Shown: positions 36,380 through 45,138 of the stretch, one piece after another
Numbering within the stretch: position 1 is the first letter of the stretch
Layout: each line of letters opens with the position of its first letter
Assembly (NCBI RefSeq): GCF_014204865.1
Contig: NZ_JACHMG010000001.1
Location: forward strand, 5,048,501-5,112,500
Source of the DNA: Amycolatopsis jiangsuensis
GTDB taxonomy: Bacteria; Actinomycetota; Actinomycetes; Mycobacteriales; Pseudonocardiaceae
Direction of reading: 5' to 3'
DNA length: 64,000 nt
Made by a program: the position numbers and the translations under genes
The notes under the pieces: generated by a model
Told to the model about the DNA's origin: nothing
Databases searched by the model: none
The model's input: only the letters and a program-made list of their open reading frames with translations

Positions 36380-37450
36380 ATGCGTTCGCCGAAGGATTTC
36401 TTCGCCCCGCTCGCCGTGGGGGCGCCGCAGCCGGTGCGGCAGATTCCGGTACGGCCTTCGCGGATGATCCACTTCTTCGATCCCGGCAACGAGAAGATGG
36501 CGGCGAAGATCCCGTCGCTGACCGGCACGGTCGACGTGCTGCTCGGCAACCTCGAGGACGCCGTGCGCGCGGACCGGAAGGAGGCCGCGCGGGCCGGGCT
36601 GGTGTCGGTCGCCCGCGCCACCGACTTCGGGCGCACGCAGTTGTGGACCCGGGTCAACAGCCTTGATTCGCCGTGGGTCCTGGACGACCTGCTCACGCTG
36701 GTCACCGAGATCGGCGACAAGCTCGACGTGATCATGGTGCCGAAGGTCGAGGGTGCGCAGGACATCCACTACGTCGACCGGCTGCTGGCCCAGCTCGAGG
36801 CGCGTGCCGGGCTGACCGAACCGCTGCTGGTGCACGCCATCCTGGAAACCGCGAGCGGCGTGGCGAACGTCGAGGAGATCGCCGGCGCTTCGCCGCGCAT
36901 GCAGGGCATCTCGCTGGGGCCGGCGGACCTGGCCGCGAGCCGCCGGATGAAGACCACCCGGGTGGGCGGCGGGCATCCGGGCTACCTGGTGCGCACCGAC
37001 CCGGCCGGCGAGGACCTGAACTCCGGGCGGAGCACCTACCAGCAGGACCTGTGGCACTACACCGTGGCGCGGATGGTCGATGCCTGCGCGATGCACGGGA
37101 TCCTGCCGTACTACGGGCCGTTCGGGGACATCCGCGACGTGGTGGCGTGCGAGGACCAGTTCCGCAACGCGTTCCTGCTCGGCTGCGTCGGCGCGTGGAG
37201 CCTGCACCCGGTGCAGATCGACATCGCGAAGAAGGTGTTCTCCCCGGCGCCGTCGGACGTGGCGTGGGCCCGGCGCGTGATCGCGGAGATGGGTGACGGC
37301 ACCGGCGCGGTGATGATCGACGGGAAGATGCAGGACGACGCTTCGGTCAAGCAGTGCCGCGTGGTCGTGGAGCTGGCCGACGAACTGGCCGCGGGCGACC
37401 CGGAACTGGCCGCCGCGTACGACGCCGCGACGAAGGAGCTTCAGCCATGA
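36380..37450 (+). CDS. HpcH/HpaI family malyl-CoA lyase-like enzyme
   Basis: 356 residues of the CitE/HpcH TIM barrel. [20 protein letters not shown] has the metal-binding Glu-Asp pair, RVNSLDSPW and [10 protein letters not shown] are core strands, and [20 protein letters not shown] and [16 protein letters not shown] complete the active site. Length and the [16 protein letters not shown] insert resemble malyl-CoA/beta-methylmalyl-CoA lyases of the ethylmalonyl-CoA pathway. ATG with GGGAGGAG. Its stop overlaps the next start by ATGA. Substrate assignment rests on family resemblance. Confidence 0.82.
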   Translation: MRSPKDFFAPLAVGAPQPVRQIPVRPSRMIHFFDPGNEKMAAKIPSLTGTVDVLLGNLEDAVRADRKEAARAGLVSVARATDFGRTQLWTRVNSLDSPWVLDDLLTLVTEIGDKLDVIMVPKVEGAQDIHYVDRLLAQLEARAGLTEPLLVHAILETASGVANVEEIAGASPRMQGISLGPADLAASRRMKTTRVGGGHPGYLVRTDPAGEDLNSGRSTYQQDLWHYTVARMVDACAMHGILPYYGPFGDIRDVVACEDQFRNAFLLGCVGAWSLHPVQIDIAKKVFSPAPSDVAWARRVIAEMGDGTGAVMIDGKMQDDASVKQCRVVVELADELAAGDPELAAAYDAATKELQP

Positions 37451-38307
37451 CGGAACCGCGGCCTCGGCGCTCGGTGCTGTACCTGCCCGGCGCGAACGAA
37501 CGCGCGCTGGAAAAGGCGAAGACATTGCCCGCGGACGCGCTGATCCTCGACCTCGAGGACGCCGTCGCGCCGGACGCGAAGGAAGCCGCGCGTGAACGCG
37601 TGTGCGCCGCCGTGGGTTCGTACGACGCGCGCGAAGTGACCATCCGCGTCAACGGCCTGGACACCGAATGGCACGACGCGGACCTGCGCGCCGCCGCGTC
37701 CGCCGGTCCCGCCGCGGTGGTGGTGCCGAAGGTGAACTCCGCGACCGAGGTGCACAACATCGAACGCGCACTGGAACTGGGTGGCGCGCCGGAGCACACG
37801 AAGATCTGGGCCATGGTGGAAACCCCGGTCGCCATGCTGCACGCGGAGGAGATCGCCGCCGCATCGGACCGGCTGACCGTGCTGGTGCTGGGCACGAACG
37901 ATCTGGCGAAGGAACTGCACGCGGAGTTCGTCCCCGGCCGGGCCCCGCTGCTGGGTGGCCTGTCACTGTGCCTGCTGGCCGCACGCGCGACCGGGAAGGT
38001 GATCCTCGACGGCGTGTACAACGACGTGAAGGACACCGCGGGTTTCGAAGCAGAATGCCGGCAGGGCAGGGAATTCGGCTTCGACGGCAAGACGCTCATC
38101 CACCCGTCGCAAGTGGAACCGGCCAACCGGGTCTTCGCCCCGTCGACGGAGGAGATCGACCACGCCCACCGGGTGATCACGGCCTTCGAGGAAGCCAGCG
38201 CCCAAGGCCGCGCAGTGGTGACCGTCGACGGCCGCATGATCGAAAACCTGCACGTGGACAACGCCCGGCGAGTACTGGCACTGGCGGAGGCGATCGAGGG
38301 GAAGTAG
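37447..38307 (+). CDS. CitE-like CoA ester lyase or malyl-CoA thioesterase
   Basis: 286 residues, paralogous to the upstream gene: [70 protein letters not shown] and [18 protein letters not shown] are all CitE-family signatures. In organisms with two such paralogues, one cleaves beta-methylmalyl-CoA and the shorter one hydrolyses (S)-malyl-CoA; the 356/286 length pair here fits that scheme by analogy. Translationally coupled to the preceding gene. Confidence 0.82.
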   Translation: MTEPRPRRSVLYLPGANERALEKAKTLPADALILDLEDAVAPDAKEAARERVCAAVGSYDAREVTIRVNGLDTEWHDADLRAAASAGPAAVVVPKVNSATEVHNIERALELGGAPEHTKIWAMVETPVAMLHAEEIAAASDRLTVLVLGTNDLAKELHAEFVPGRAPLLGGLSLCLLAARATGKVILDGVYNDVKDTAGFEAECRQGREFGFDGKTLIHPSQVEPANRVFAPSTEEIDHAHRVITAFEEASAQGRAVVTVDGRMIENLHVDNARRVLALAEAIEGK

Positions 38308-38350
38308 CCGGGCCGAGGCGAATGTCGGTGTGCCACCGTAAGGTGGGCGC

Positions 38351-39472
38351 ATGGCGTGGCAGCCGCTGAAGAAGGTGGAGATCGAGGGGTTCACCTCGAT
38401 CCGTTCGGCGACCGTCGAACTCGGCAGGCTGAACATTCTGGTCGGGGCCAACGGGGCCGGGAAGAGCAATTTCGTCCAGGCTCTCGAGCTGCTGGGCCGG
38501 ATCGTGAGCGGGGAGCTCGGGCTCTTCGTCGGGCTCAACGGCGGAGCATCCGCATTGCTGAGCGACCAGGACAGTGCCGCCCGGATCCGGCTGCAGCTGG
38601 ACGCTGACCCGAACTCCTACGAGGCGACCCTCCTGCCTGGCGCCGAGGACGAGCTGGTCTTCGAACGCGAAGCTACCTTTTACCACGGTGAGGGACACGA
38701 TCGGCCGTTCGAGGAGGTGCTCGGAACCGGCCACCGGGAATCCCGGTTACGCGCACGAGCGCAGGAGCGCCCGCATCGGATCGCCTCGTACGTCGTGGAC
38801 CTGCTCGACGGCTGCAAGGTCTACCACTTCCACGACACCAGCGCCGATGCGCCGGTCAAGCGGCTCGGCCCCACCGCCGACAACCTCGCACTGGCCAGGG
38901 ATGCCGGTAATCTCGCCGCATACCTGCTCCGGCTGAAAGAAAGCGACGACACCGGCGAGCAGGCGTCCTATCGGCGGATCGTCGGAGCAATCAAGCTGGT
39001 GGCTCCCTTCTTCCGCGACTTCGTGCTGGTGCCCGAGAAGAGCGACCGCGTCCGGCTCCGCTGGCGGCAACAGGATTCGGACAGCATCTTCTCGGCCAAC
39101 CAGATGTCCGACGGAACCCTGCGCTTCGTCTGCCTGGCGACCTTGTTGCTCCAACCCGATTTGCCCGCGCTCGTCGTGCTGGACGAGCCGGAACTCGGTC
39201 TGCATCCCTTCGCGATCGTGCAACTGGCCGGGCTGCTCCGGCAGGCCGCAATGCGCAGCCAGGTGCTGATCGCCACCCAATCGGTCACGCTGATGAACCA
39301 GTTCGAGGTCGATGAGCTGATCGTGGTCGAACGCAGGGCCGGTGCTTCCGAGTTCACCCGGCCGGATACCGATGCGCTCAGCGCCTGGCTGGCGGAGTAT
39401 TCACTCGGGGAACTGTGGGAGAAGAACCTGCTCGGCGGCCGCCCGGTCCATGAGGGTGTCGGCGACGCATGA
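38351..39472 (+). CDS. AAA family ATPase (OLD/RecF-like, AAA_21)
   Basis: 373 residues. Walker A GANGAGKSNF at 32-41, the Q-region ELLGRI, an ABC-like signature MSDGTLRFV at 252-260, Walker B LVVLDEPELGLHP around 274-286 and switch-type IATQSVTLMNQF. This is the architecture of ATPases in OLD-, Gabija- and PARIS-type defence pairs, where they sense phage activity and control a partner nuclease. The start of the DUF4276 gene overlaps its stop (ATGA), indicating a two-protein complex. Whether it acts in defence is inferred from the pairing and location. Confidence 0.85.
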   Translation: MAWQPLKKVEIEGFTSIRSATVELGRLNILVGANGAGKSNFVQALELLGRIVSGELGLFVGLNGGASALLSDQDSAARIRLQLDADPNSYEATLLPGAEDELVFEREATFYHGEGHDRPFEEVLGTGHRESRLRARAQERPHRIASYVVDLLDGCKVYHFHDTSADAPVKRLGPTADNLALARDAGNLAAYLLRLKESDDTGEQASYRRIVGAIKLVAPFFRDFVLVPEKSDRVRLRWRQQDSDSIFSANQMSDGTLRFVCLATLLLQPDLPALVVLDEPELGLHPFAIVQLAGLLRQAAMRSQVLIATQSVTLMNQFEVDELIVVERRAGASEFTRPDTDALSAWLAEYSLGELWEKNLLGGRPVHEGVGDA

Positions 39473-40143
39473 CCTACCGGCGCTTACACCTGCTCGTGGA
39501 GGGGCAGACCGAGGAAGTCGTCGTCGGCGCAGTTCTCGGATCGCACCTCAGCCCGGAGTAAATCGTCACTCACTCGATCGTCACGACCCGGCGTCCCGCG
39601 TCCGGTGGGACACACCGCGGCGGAGTCAGCAGCTGGGGCAAGCTCGAAACCGACCTCAGGCTCTTGCTCCGCAACACCGACCTTCACGTACTCACTACCT
39701 TGTTCGACTACTACGCCTTTCCGGCGAACGCTCCGGGAATGGGCTCGCGACCGGACGGCGGCGTCCGGCGCCAGGTCGAGCACGTCGAAGCAGCGCTGGC
39801 CACAGCGATCGGGGATTCCCGGTTCGTTCCTCATCTGATGCTGCACGAACTCGAAACGTGGGTCTTCGCCGCCGCCGAACAACTCGGCGAGCTGATGGGA
39901 TCGGAGAGCCTGACCAGGCAGCTCCAAGCCGACGCGCTCGCGGCAGGAGGCGTCGAGCTGGTCAACGACAGTCCGGCGACTGCCCCCTCGAAACGGCTCA
40001 CGAAGTACTGCGACCGGCATTCGAAAACGACCGACGGGCCGCTTGCCATCTCCGAGCTGGGGATTGCCGAACTTCGCGCACAGTGCCCGCATCTCGACGG
40101 GTGGTTGGCCGAGCTCGATCGGCGCGCGCGGCAGCTGGGCTGA
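39469..40143 (+). pseudogene. DUF4276/TOPRIM-like partner of the ATPase, broken by an in-frame TAA
   Basis: Reading from the ATG that overlaps the ATPase stop gives 30 residues (YRRLHLLVEGQTEEVVVGAV and on), a TAA at 39559-39561, then 193 further codons in the same frame beginning IVTHSIVTTRRPA and containing SSWGKLETDLR, TTLFDYYAFP, HLMLHELETWVFAAAEQL and DSPATAPSKRLTKYCDRHSK. The whole matches DUF4276, in which VEGxTE resembles a TOPRIM motif. The frame is unbroken, so this is one nonsense change, not a frameshift. A TTG at 39664 could restart translation but would lack the motif. Sequencing error or readthrough are alternatives. Confidence 0.8.
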
Positions 40144-40205
40144 TCGTCGGTGTTCAAGCCGCGAGCAGCGGCCGGTGAGCGCTGGGCCGCGACGCAGTCA
40201 GGCGC

Positions 40206-40766
40206 TCACCCCCCCCCCCGCTCTTTTCGGAGTTTGCCCAGGAGCCGGGAGTCCGGGGTGAGGGGGCCGGCGTTCGCCACGTCGGCGAGGGCTTCGGCTA
40301 CATCCTGCAGTCCCTGGCGGACCGTTTCGAGTGCCTCGCGGAGTTCTTCGATGCGGTCCCAGGCGTTCTCGTGGTCGATGGGGCCGACGTCCTTGGCTCG
40401 CTTGACTTCCCAGGCTTCCAGGCGCGGATGCCAGTAGGCCGTCACCGGGCGCAGGACCGTGAGCACGGTCAGCGCGAGCCTGCCGAACGTGATCGCGTCC
40501 CGCCCTTTGGGCGGGCTGGTCTCCGGACCGTACTTCCGCAGGATTTCCCGTGTGCTGCCGAAAATCGTGTACAGGCTGCTCAGCGCACCGCGCGCGAGGC
40601 CCTCGTCGCGGCCGAGCGGGACGACCGAGATCCGGGTCGACAACTCGACGTACAGCTCCCAGGCGGCCTTCCGTTCGGCCTGCTGCGGAGCCCAGTTGCC
40701 ACTGATCTCGCCGACGAACGGCAGCTTCAGCTTGACCGCGAGCTCCCGGGGCATCCGCTGGGCCAT
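40206..40766 (-). CDS. Stand-alone STAND-associated helical module protein A
   Basis: 186 residues. Residues 30-165 match the C-terminal module of the TIR protein encoded nearby: AWELYVELSTRI, DEGLARGALSSLYTIF, RPVTAYWHPRLEAWEVKR, then DHENAW exactly 20 residues after YWHPRL starts, and a final coiled helix. A 28-residue N-terminal extension is unique to it. It starts one base inside the stop of module protein B (TGATG), so the two are co-translated. The gene ends in an 11-base G tract coding for Gly-Gly-Gly just before TGA. Function unknown; likely a partner or regulator of the TIR protein. Confidence 0.8.
   Translation of the reverse strand: MAQRMPRELAVKLKLPFVGEISGNWAPQQAERKAAWELYVELSTRISVVPLGRDEGLARGALSSLYTIFGSTREILRKYGPETSPPKGRDAITFGRLALTVLTVLRPVTAYWHPRLEAWEVKRAKDVGPIDHENAWDRIEELREALETVRQGLQDVAEALADVANAGPLTPDSRLLGKLRKERGGG
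40209..40219. repeat. C11 homopolymer at the 3' end of module gene A
   Basis: Eleven consecutive C bases (G on the coding strand) occupy the last codons before TGA of the minus-strand gene. A change of one or two bases would remove this stop and extend or alter the C-terminus. Such tracts are prone to replication slippage and to sequencing error, so the length should be treated with care. Confidence 0.85.
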
Positions 40767-41212
40767 CAGCGCGCCACCGTCAGCAGCGAGCCGGCGCCGG
40801 CGAGTTCGGCCAGCCGTTCGGTCGCGTCGCGGAGCAGGACCTGCAGATCGGCGAGTTCCGCGCGCAGCCGGCCTGCTTCGTCCCAGGCCAGCTCGTGGTC
40901 CAGCCGGGAGACCTCCGGGGCCCGGCGGGCGTGGTGGGCGTCCAGCCGGGGGTGCCACCGGCTCAGGAACGGCCGCAGGCCCTCGTTCAGCAGCCGGAAC
41001 ACGACCTGGTGCAGGGAATCCTCGACGAGCGGACGCTGCGGCGGGTGCTCCGCCAGCGCTCGCCGGGCGGTCTCGAACACGCGGTACAGGCTGTCGAGCG
41101 CTTCCGACAGCAGGCCCTCGTCCGGTCCGAGGGCGACCGAGGTGATCCGGCTGGCCAGCTCGACGTGCAGTTCCCAGGCCAGGGACTGCTCAACTCGCTC
41201 GGACGCACTCAT
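40766..41212 (-). CDS. Stand-alone STAND-associated helical module protein B
   Basis: 148 residues, almost entirely the shared module: LAWELHVELASRITSVALGP, DEGLLSEALDSLYRVFETAR, LRPFLSRWHPRLDAHHARR and DHELAW, with the same 20-residue spacing from RWHPRL to DHELAW as in protein A and in the TIR protein. ATG 41212 was chosen because TAGAAT (41225-41220 on the minus strand) lies seven bases upstream, fitting a leaderless start; ATG 41221 would overlap that element. The gene is divergent from the TIR gene with only 57 bases between the starts. Confidence 0.8.
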   Translation of the reverse strand: MSASERVEQSLAWELHVELASRITSVALGPDEGLLSEALDSLYRVFETARRALAEHPPQRPLVEDSLHQVVFRLLNEGLRPFLSRWHPRLDAHHARRAPEVSRLDHELAWDEAGRLRAELADLQVLLRDATERLAELAGAGSLLTVAR

Positions 41213-41269
41213 GTTCGGCATTCTAGGTGGCGGCGGCCCGACCGGCAGCCGCCGCGGAGGGAGGGCCGC

Positions 41270-42991
41270 GTGCCGAACTGGGATGTGTTCGTCAGCTACG
41301 ACCGTGCGGACGCGGCGGCGGTGGGCCGTATCGCGGACGCGCTCGCGAAGGCGGGGCTTCGAGTTTTCCTGGACACCACTCACCTCCGGCAGTTCGGGTC
41401 CATTCCGGACGGTGTGCGTACCGCGTTGAGCGGCTCGCGGCTTCTGCTCGCCTACTACAGCCGCAGCTACGGCACCCGCGCCGCCTGTCAGGAGGAGTTC
41501 ACCACCGCCTTCCTCGCCGGACCCGAGCGCGTACTGGTGGTCAATCCGGAAGCGGGCACCGAGCACCTGCACCCACGACGGGTCCTCGACGTGCTGCTCC
41601 CCGGCCACCCGGCGACGAGCACCGCGCTCGAGGCGCTGGTCGCGGCGGTCGGAAAGCAGGTCGAGGACACCGACGGCACCATCGGGCTGGCGCCCTCGCC
41701 GGAGCGGCTGACCGGCCCGGGGAAGTTCGCCGGACGGTGGGCGGAGCTGTGGCAGCTGCACGACGTGCTGAGCCACGGCGGGACGGCGGTGGTGCACGGG
41801 GTCATCGGGATCGGCAAGACCTCGCTCGCGCGCGAGTACGTGCAGCTGTTCGGGCGTACCTACGCCACGGTGCGGTGGAACGAACCGAACGGCGAGGGTG
41901 CGGATCTCGTCGTGCTCGACGACGTCACAGCGCCGCTCCACGGCTCGGCGGACGGGGTCGCTTGTCTGGTGCTGACCCGGGATCAACGGCTGGCCGCGGC
42001 CGGAGCCGGGATCGAGCTGACCGATCTGCGGGAGCACGAACTGCCGTTGGCCGCGTCGCTGCGCGGCACCGCCGAAGGCAGTACCGGGCTCGCGCGGGCG
42101 CTTGTGGAGCAGTTCTCCGGATCGGAGGCGACCATGCTCGATCGGTTGCACGGGCTGCGGTCACCGTTGCTCGAGCCAGTCATCGAACGGGTCGCGCCGG
42201 CCGTCGATCAGCTCGGTGAGCCGGCCTGGGACGCACTGCGCATCTGCTGGTCGGCCGCGCCCGCGCCGTTGACCGCCGCGCTGCTCGCCGACGTGCTTTC
42301 CGAGGTGGACGGCGGTACTCGTGGGGAACGGTTCGGCGCGGTGGAGGAGGTCGTCACCGGGTTGGTCACCGCGGGGGTGCTCGCCGGTGCGCTGCCGGGC
42401 GAACAGTTCGTGCTGCCCAAGTCGTTCCAGCTCGCGCTGCGCCGGGCCGATCCGCGCCCGGCCCGCACGGAGCGGCTGCGGGAGGCGGCACTCGGCGTGC
42501 TGGCGGACCGGGCCCGGCCGGGGCACGGGGTCGTCCGCGCGCGGATCCGCTCGACGCTGGACGACGAGGAACGCCGGGCCGCGCACCACCTCCTCAACGA
42601 GCTGACCAGCCGGGTTCCGTTCCGGGAGCTGCCTGCTGGGGAGGGTCTGCTGCGCAGCGCGCTGAGTTCACTGCACACGCTGTTCGACCGGATCCGGCAG
42701 GTCGGGAACGCGGCGGACCCGGACGCGCTCCGGCTGTCCACCCCGGTCCGGCCCGGCCTGGCGACGCTGATCCGGCGGCTGCAGAACGAGATCCTCGGCC
42801 CGTTCCTGACCTACTGGCACACCCGGCTCGACCAGCACCACGAGCTGCGTCCGCCGGGGATCGGCAGCCGGGACCACGAGCTGGCCTGGGAGCTGCACGG
42901 GCAGCTTCGGGCGGAGCTGGGCAAGGTCCGGCTTTCGCTGGCCGAGGTCGCCGAGGAGCTGGCCGTGCTCAGTGGGAATCCGTTGCGCTGA
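41270..42991 (+). CDS. TIR-STAND NTPase with C-terminal helical module
   Basis: 573 residues in three parts. TIR domain 3-130: WDVFVSYDRADAAAVGRIAD, FLDTTHL, and C73-x2-E76 where TIR NADases carry the catalytic Glu. NB-ARC/STAND-type NTPase from about 145: P-loop GVIGIGKTS at 177-185, Walker B LVVLDDV at 213-219, then a winged-helix-like region to about 430. Residues 435-569 are the module shared with proteins A and B (EGLLRSALSSLHTLF, YWHTRL at 515-520, DHELAW at 535-540). Expected role: an NTP-switched NAD-depleting immune sensor. GTG start with GGAGGGAGG. Its end overlaps the amidase gene by 23 bases. Confidence 0.88.
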   Translation: MPNWDVFVSYDRADAAAVGRIADALAKAGLRVFLDTTHLRQFGSIPDGVRTALSGSRLLLAYYSRSYGTRAACQEEFTTAFLAGPERVLVVNPEAGTEHLHPRRVLDVLLPGHPATSTALEALVAAVGKQVEDTDGTIGLAPSPERLTGPGKFAGRWAELWQLHDVLSHGGTAVVHGVIGIGKTSLAREYVQLFGRTYATVRWNEPNGEGADLVVLDDVTAPLHGSADGVACLVLTRDQRLAAAGAGIELTDLREHELPLAASLRGTAEGSTGLARALVEQFSGSEATMLDRLHGLRSPLLEPVIERVAPAVDQLGEPAWDALRICWSAAPAPLTAALLADVLSEVDGGTRGERFGAVEEVVTGLVTAGVLAGALPGEQFVLPKSFQLALRRADPRPARTERLREAALGVLADRARPGHGVVRARIRSTLDDEERRAAHHLLNELTSRVPFRELPAGEGLLRSALSSLHTLFDRIRQVGNAADPDALRLSTPVRPGLATLIRRLQNEILGPFLTYWHTRLDQHHELRPPGIGSRDHELAWELHGQLRAELGKVRLSLAEVAEELAVLSGNPLR

Positions 42992-44366
42992 ACGGCCACG
43001 GCTGCTGTGGCCCGCGGAGTTGCTCGTACGCTGCCGCGGCTTGCAGCACGGCGAGGTCGGCGAAGCGGGGACCAGTGATCTGCAGGCCGATCGGCTGGTC
43101 CGCCGGGTGGTAGCCGCAGTTCAGGGAGATCGAGGGCTGGCCGGACATGTTGTACGGGAGGGTGAAACCGATGTGCTCGAACGGGCGGGACGGGTCGTTC
43201 GTCGGCGACGCCCAGTCCGCGGGTGGGGCCGGGACGGCGCAGGTCGGCGACAGCACCAGGTCGTAGGGGGCAGTGGCGCGCAGGGCGGCGACGCTGATGC
43301 CGTCCATCGCGGCGAAACCGCGGTAGACGTCCAGGCCGGTGGCGGATTCGGCGCCGGCAGCCCATTCGCTGATCACCGGCAGCACGCGGGCACGGCGCTC
43401 CGGCGGCAGCCCGGACAGGTCGGACAGCGCGCGGACCCGCCAGAAAACATCAAGGCGGTCCAGCAGGTCGCGGGTCAGGAACGGGTCCATCGGCTCGACC
43501 ACGGCGCCGGCGGACTCGAACAGGCGCGCGGCTTCCGTGACGGCGGCGGCCACGGCCGACTCCACGTCCAGGCCGACCCCGGCGGACAGCTGCAGGCCGA
43601 CGCGCAGCCCGGACAGCGAACCTGGCGCGGACCAGTCGAGGGTTTCCGGCGGCAGGCTCAGGTGGTCTCGCTCGTCCGGCAGCGAGAGCACGCTCATCAG
43701 CCGCGCGGTGTCGGCGACGGTCCTGGTCAGCGGGCCGATCACGCGTCCGGCGAACGGCGGGTCCACCGGCACCCGGCCGAAGCTCGGCTTCAGCCCGACG
43801 AGCCCGCACCAGCCGGCGGGCAGCCGGACCGAACCGCCGATGTCCGACCCGACGTGCAACGGTCCGTAGCCCGCTGCGGCGGCCGCGGCAGCACCGGCGC
43901 TGGAACCGCCAGGCGTGCGTTCGAGGTTCCACGGATTGCGCGAAGCGACGTGAAAGCTCGACAGTCCTGACGTGAGCATGCCGTAGTCCGGCATCGTCGT
44001 CTTCGCCAACAGCACCGCGCCTGACTCGCGTACGCGCGCCGCGGCCGGTGCGTCTGCGACGGCTGGCGTCAGGGACGTCGCAGCAGTGCCCAACGGAACG
44101 GGCGTGCCGCGCGTTGCGATGTTCTCCTTCAGCGTCAACGGCACACCGTCGATCGGGCCAGCCGGCGCGCCCGCTTGCCAGCGCACTTCGGACGCCTTCG
44201 CGTCTTCGCGCGCCGAAGCAGCGTCGTACGCGTACAGGGCGTGCAGCTCTGGTTCACGGGCTTCGACGCGCGTAAGCACCGCTTCGGTCACCTCGACCGG
44301 CGAGAACGTCCGCGCGCGGTATCCCGCGATCAGCTCGTCAGCCGTCAAGTCCGCCAGTCCGGTCAT
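42969..44366 (-). CDS. Amidase (amidase signature family)
   Basis: 465 residues. The Ser-Ser-Lys triad is present: Lys80 in LTLKENIATRG, the cis-Ser in TPGGSSAGAAAA and Ser179 in GSDIGGSVRLPA. It hydrolyses an amide to acid and ammonia. The ATG has GGAGG upstream. It is the last gene of the eight-gene minus-strand operon that starts with the oligopeptide-type transporter, so the transported compound is probably an amide, or becomes one. Its 3' end overlaps the convergent TIR gene by 23 bases. Confidence 0.88.
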   Translation of the reverse strand: MTGLADLTADELIAGYRARTFSPVEVTEAVLTRVEAREPELHALYAYDAASAREDAKASEVRWQAGAPAGPIDGVPLTLKENIATRGTPVPLGTAATSLTPAVADAPAAARVRESGAVLLAKTTMPDYGMLTSGLSSFHVASRNPWNLERTPGGSSAGAAAAAAAGYGPLHVGSDIGGSVRLPAGWCGLVGLKPSFGRVPVDPPFAGRVIGPLTRTVADTARLMSVLSLPDERDHLSLPPETLDWSAPGSLSGLRVGLQLSAGVGLDVESAVAAAVTEAARLFESAGAVVEPMDPFLTRDLLDRLDVFWRVRALSDLSGLPPERRARVLPVISEWAAGAESATGLDVYRGFAAMDGISVAALRATAPYDLVLSPTCAVPAPPADWASPTNDPSRPFEHIGFTLPYNMSGQPSISLNCGYHPADQPIGLQITGPRFADLAVLQAAAAYEQLRGPQQPWPFSATDSH

Positions 44367-44379
44367 CGTGTCCTCCAGT

Positions 44380-45138
44380 TCACGAAGCAGGTGGTTCGAA
44401 GCGGCCGTCGACTGCGGTCCAGCCACCGTCAACGGCCAGTACGGAGCCGGTCACGAACGTCGAAGCGTCCGAAGCGAGGTACACGACGGCGCCGGCCAAC
44501 TCGTCCGCGCGTGCCCAGCGGCCGAGCGCGCCCTTCTGCGCGTACGCGTCGTACCAATCCGGACGCGCCTTGATCTGCGCGGTCAACGGTGTCTCGACCA
44601 CGCCTGGCGCGATGGCGTTCACGCGTACGCCGGCAGGGCCGAACTCAGCGGCGGCAGTGCGGAACAGCTGCACCAAGCCGCCCTTCGTGGCCGCGTACGG
44701 GCCTTGCCCGGGCTCGACGGTGGTGCCGCGTATGGACGAGAACCCGATGATGCTCCCCCGCCCGCGCGCGACCATCGGCCCGCCGAACGCCCGCAGCACC
44801 TCGAACGCCACGCCCAGGTTCAGCTCGACGACCCGGTCGAACTCCTCCCGCGTGTACTCCAGCAACCGTTTGCGCACGTTCACCCCGGCAGTGAGCACGA
44901 CGGCGTCGAGATCACCGAGGTCGACTGCGGCTCGCGCAACCGCGCCGGATTCGAGCAGGTCGATCTCGTACGCTTCGCCGACGCCGGTCCCCCGCGCGGC
45001 CGCGAGGTCCCGGTCCGCGCAGATCACCGAAGCACCGTGCGCCGCCAACGCCCGCGCGGCCTCGCGGCCGATCCCGCTTCCGCCACCGAGTACCACGGCT
45101 CGGCGACCGTCCATCCGGAACAGTTCGGCGTAGTTCAC
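44380..45138 (-). CDS. Short-chain dehydrogenase/reductase in amide-catabolism operon
   Basis: 252 residues. NAD(P) motif LGGGSGIGREA, TAGVNV (replacing NNAG), catalytic Ser in FSSIRG, and YAATKGG with Tyr and Lys; the C-terminus ends VLAVDGGWTAVDG as in many sugar/alcohol SDRs. It probably oxidises an alcohol to the aldehyde or ketone used by the neighbouring aldehyde dehydrogenase. GTG start overlaps the aldehyde dehydrogenase stop by four bases; 13 bases separate its stop from the amidase start. Confidence 0.87.
   Translation of the reverse strand: MNYAELFRMDGRRAVVLGGGSGIGREAARALAAHGASVICADRDLAAARGTGVGEAYEIDLLESGAVARAAVDLGDLDAVVLTAGVNVRKRLLEYTREEFDRVVELNLGVAFEVLRAFGGPMVARGRGSIIGFSSIRGTTVEPGQGPYAATKGGLVQLFRTAAAEFGPAGVRVNAIAPGVVETPLTAQIKARPDWYDAYAQKGALGRWARADELAGAVVYLASDASTFVTGSVLAVDGGWTAVDGRFEPPAS

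Noticed and set aside
39469..40143. Frameshift in the DUF4276 gene
   Set aside because: The motif-bearing parts on both sides of the stop are in the same frame, so it is a nonsense codon.
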